Assembly: GCF_004762095.1 (NCBI RefSeq) | Contig: NZ_SIJH01000003.1 | Location: 62,001-126,000 of the forward strand | Length of the DNA: 64,000 nucleotides | Origin: Tabrizicola caldifontis | GTDB taxonomy: Bacteria; Pseudomonadota; Alphaproteobacteria; Rhodobacterales; Rhodobacteraceae | Reading direction: 5' to 3' | In this document: piece by piece, positions 62,174 to 64,000 of the stretch | Layout: each line of letters begins with the position of its first letter | How positions within the stretch are numbered: position 1 is the stretch's first letter | Translations under genes and position numbers: made by a program | The notes under the pieces: model-generated | The model's database searches: none | What the model was told of the DNA's origin: nothing | The model's input: only the letters and a program-made list of their open reading frames with translations

Positions 62174-64000
62174 ATGGCTTACAAACGCAACATCGACCGC
62201 CTGCCGATCATTCCCGCGGGCGCCACGGAACATAACGTGACCTGCCACTACTGCATCGTCGGATGCGGCTACAAGGCCTACACCTGGCCGTTGAAGACCC
62301 AGGGCACGACCGACAGCAACTGGATCGGCGAGGATCTGTCCAAGCAGCAGGGTGCCGATACCAAGGCCTGGTATGCGCCCTCGATGTACAACGTGGTCAA
62401 GCAGAACGGCCGCGACGTGCACCTGGTGATCAAGCCGGATGTGGCCTGCGAGGTGAACTCGGGCCTTGGGTCTATCCGCGGGGCGCGGATGGCCGAGAAC
62501 CGCCGCTCCGACATCCTGGGCACGCAGCAGCAGCGCCTGACCGACCCGCTGGTCTGGCGTTACGGCACCTGGCAGCCGACCAGCTGGGACGATGCGCTGG
62601 ACCTCGTGGCCCGCGTCACCGCCCGGGTGATCGACAAGGACAACGAGGACGACCTCTACGTCTCGATGTTCGACCATGGCGGAAGCGCCGGCGGGTATGA
62701 GAACACCTGGGGCACCGGCAAGCTTTACTTCCAGTCGATGAAGGTGAAGCACTGCCGCATCCACAACCGCCCGGCCTACAATTCCGAGGTCCATTCCAGC
62801 CGCGACATGGGCGTGGACGAGCTGAACTACAACTATGCCGACTACGAGGTGACCGACACCATCTTCCTTGTCGGCACCAACCCGATGGAATGCCAGACCA
62901 ACCTGTTCCTGAACCACATGGTCAAGGGGATGCAGAACGGAGCGAAGGTCGTCATCTCGGACCCGCGACGCACCGTGACAGTGGACAGCTGTGAACAGGT
63001 GGCGGGGGCCGAAAACGTGCTGCACCTGGCGATCAAGCCCGGCTCGGACGTGGCGCTGCACAACACGCTGTTCACCTACATTGCCGACCAGGGCTGGGTG
63101 GATGCCGACTTCATCGCCAAGTCCACCTTCCAGGGCGACGTGGCGGTGCCCGCCGACAGCGCCCATCCCGCCGCGCTCGGCTCGTATGAGGCCGCGCGGG
63201 CTGCCTGCAGAATGAGCCTGGCCGACGGTGCAGCCGCCACGGGCCTGACCGAGGCACAGATCATCCAGGCCGCGGAATGGATCGCCAAGCCGAAGGAGGA
63301 TGGCAGCCGCCGCAAGTGCGTGACCGGCTATGAAAAGGGCATCATCTGGGGCAACGACAACTATCGTGCCATCGGGTCGCTCCTGAACATCGCGCTGGCC
63401 ACCGGCAACGTCGGTCGCGAAGGCGGCGGCTGCTGCCGTCTGGGCGGTCACCAGGAAGGTTACTACCGGCCCTCCGACGCCCATGTGGGGCGCCCGGCGC
63501 CCTACATCGACCAGCTCATCATCGCGGGCGGCGGCAAGGTGCACCACATCTGGGCCAACGACCACTACAAGACCACGCTGAACGCGGCCGAGTTCAAGCG
63601 CGTCTACAACCGCCGGTCCAACATGGTGAAGGAAGCCATGGACGCCCGCGCCGGGGCCACGCGCGAGGAGCTGGTCGATGCCATCGTGGCCGCGATCAAC
63701 GCGGGCGGCATCTTCTCGGTCAATGTGGACATCATCCACAGCCAGATCGGCCAGGCCGCCCATGTCATCCTGCCGGCGGTCGAATCCGGCGAGATGAACC
63801 TGACCTCGATGAACGGGGAACGCCGACTGCGCCTGACCGAGAAATACATGGACCCGCCCGGCTCGGCCAGGCCCGACTGCCTGATCGCGGCCGGCATGGC
63901 CCAGGCGCTGGAGCGCGTCCTGCGCGAGGAGGGGCGCAACGACTATGCCGACCAGTTCAAGGGCTTTGACTGGAAAACCGAGGAAGACGCCTTCATGGAC
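62174..64000 (+). CDS. aioA: Arsenite oxidase large subunit AioA, 5' part
   Basis: 609 codons of a normal length of roughly 825-845 before the window ends; no stop is reached. The N-terminal 3Fe-4S motif C24-x2-C27-x3-C31 (TCHYCIVGC) and the molybdopterin-guanine dinucleotide-binding regions (NPMECQTNLFLNHM, ISDPRRTVTVDSCEQ, TGNVGREGGGCCRLGGHQEG) are those of arsenite oxidase, the DMSO-reductase family member that oxidises arsenite to arsenate. No signal peptide is present; export should depend on AioB's Tat signal. It starts 10 bases after the aioB stop. Confidence 0.95.
   Translation, partial: MAYKRNIDRLPIIPAGATEHNVTCHYCIVGCGYKAYTWPLKTQGTTDSNWIGEDLSKQQGADTKAWYAPSMYNVVKQNGRDVHLVIKPDVACEVNSGLGSIRGARMAENRRSDILGTQQQRLTDPLVWRYGTWQPTSWDDALDLVARVTARVIDKDNEDDLYVSMFDHGGSAGGYENTWGTGKLYFQSMKVKHCRIHNRPAYNSEVHSSRDMGVDELNYNYADYEVTDTIFLVGTNPMECQTNLFLNHMVKGMQNGAKVVISDPRRTVTVDSCEQVAGAENVLHLAIKPGSDVALHNTLFTYIADQGWVDADFIAKSTFQGDVAVPADSAHPAALGSYEAARAACRMSLADGAAATGLTEAQIIQAAEWIAKPKEDGSRRKCVTGYEKGIIWGNDNYRAIGSLLNIALATGNVGREGGGCCRLGGHQEGYYRPSDAHVGRPAPYIDQLIIAGGGKVHHIWANDHYKTTLNAAEFKRVYNRRSNMVKEAMDARAGATREELVDAIVAAINAGGIFSVNVDIIHSQIGQAAHVILPAVESGEMNLTSMNGERRLRLTEKYMDPPGSARPDCLIAAGMAQALERVLREEGRNDYADQFKGFDWKTEEDAFMD

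Noticed and set aside
62003-63763. 586-codon minus-strand open frame
   Set aside because: Antisense to aioB/aioA, which carry all expected motifs.
1-64000. CRISPR arrays, prophage genes, tRNA or rRNA genes
   Set aside because: No regularly spaced repeats, phage structural genes or tRNA/rRNA signatures were seen.

Overview
The window is a GC-rich stretch of chromosome from an alphaproteobacterium, almost certainly a member of the Rhodobacteraceae/Paracoccaceae. The signs are a cbb3 oxidase assembly cluster with an FnrL-type box, an RpoHII-type sigma factor behind an RpoE-type promoter, a membrane-anchored cytochrome c of the cy type, and proteins (DUF4424, YcjX/YcjF, RpoHII, NTF2-like and tandem cupins) that look typical of that family. 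Most of the window is core housekeeping DNA. The right-hand end is an accessory arsenic locus. Gene starts were chosen from ribosome binding sites and overlaps; many genes overlap by 4 bases (ATGA, GTGA or TTGA), and TTG/GTG starts are common.

Layout. 1-5.3 kb: end of ccoP, then ccoGHIS (cbb3 oxidase assembly and copper supply) behind a terminator and an FNR box. 5.4-8.2 kb: two exported proteins (DUF4424, DUF4139). 8.2-17.1 kb: a fatty-acid/acyl-CoA degradation cluster: a MerR-type regulator with palindromic operators, an acyl-CoA dehydrogenase, a GST, a thiolase, two tandem cupins, and a fused enoyl-CoA hydratase/3-hydroxyacyl-CoA dehydrogenase. 17.2-20.5 kb (minus): a tightly overlapping operon ybjN-proC-csaA-D-2-hydroxyacid dehydrogenase-sulfotransferase. 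20.9-28.3 kb: trpS, a rhomboid-fold protein lacking catalytic residues, murJ, glnD, and a lipoprotein of the PBP-activator type. 28.3-31.5 kb: rsmI-yraN-gshB, with an intact IS5-family element inserted exactly at the gshB stop codon. 31.5-35.5 kb (minus): comM, a GST with a cysteine-rich tail, a CobC-like phosphatase, cobU. 35.5-42 kb (plus): rpoH2, coaBC, dut, a membrane-anchored MoeB/ThiF protein, ycjX-ycjF. 42-49.1 kb (minus): a glycosyltransferase and the yejABEF peptide ABC importer. 49.2-56.6 kb: cytochrome cy, pheA, an SRPBCC protein, nudC, a CpdB-type phosphodiesterase, a HAD phosphatase, and an M24-fold protein with altered metal ligands.

56.8-64 kb: the 4.5S/SRP RNA gene (ffs) is followed by hairpin DNA, a shredded IS5-type transposase fragment and a 5'-truncated ACR3 arsenite efflux gene. 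These lead into the arsenite oxidase locus aioX-aioS-aioR-aioB-aioA, which is cut by the window end. AioX (periplasmic sensor), AioS (kinase) and AioR (regulator) should control the Rieske/molybdopterin oxidase AioBA. AioR is unusual: its AAA+ domain has no GAFTGA loop and a degraded Walker A/B. I find no convincing sigma-54 promoter before aioB, but there is an 18-bp palindrome upstream of it. This suggests arsenite oxidation here is switched on by a sigma-54-independent form of the AioR family.

No CRISPR array, tRNA or rRNA gene was recognised.
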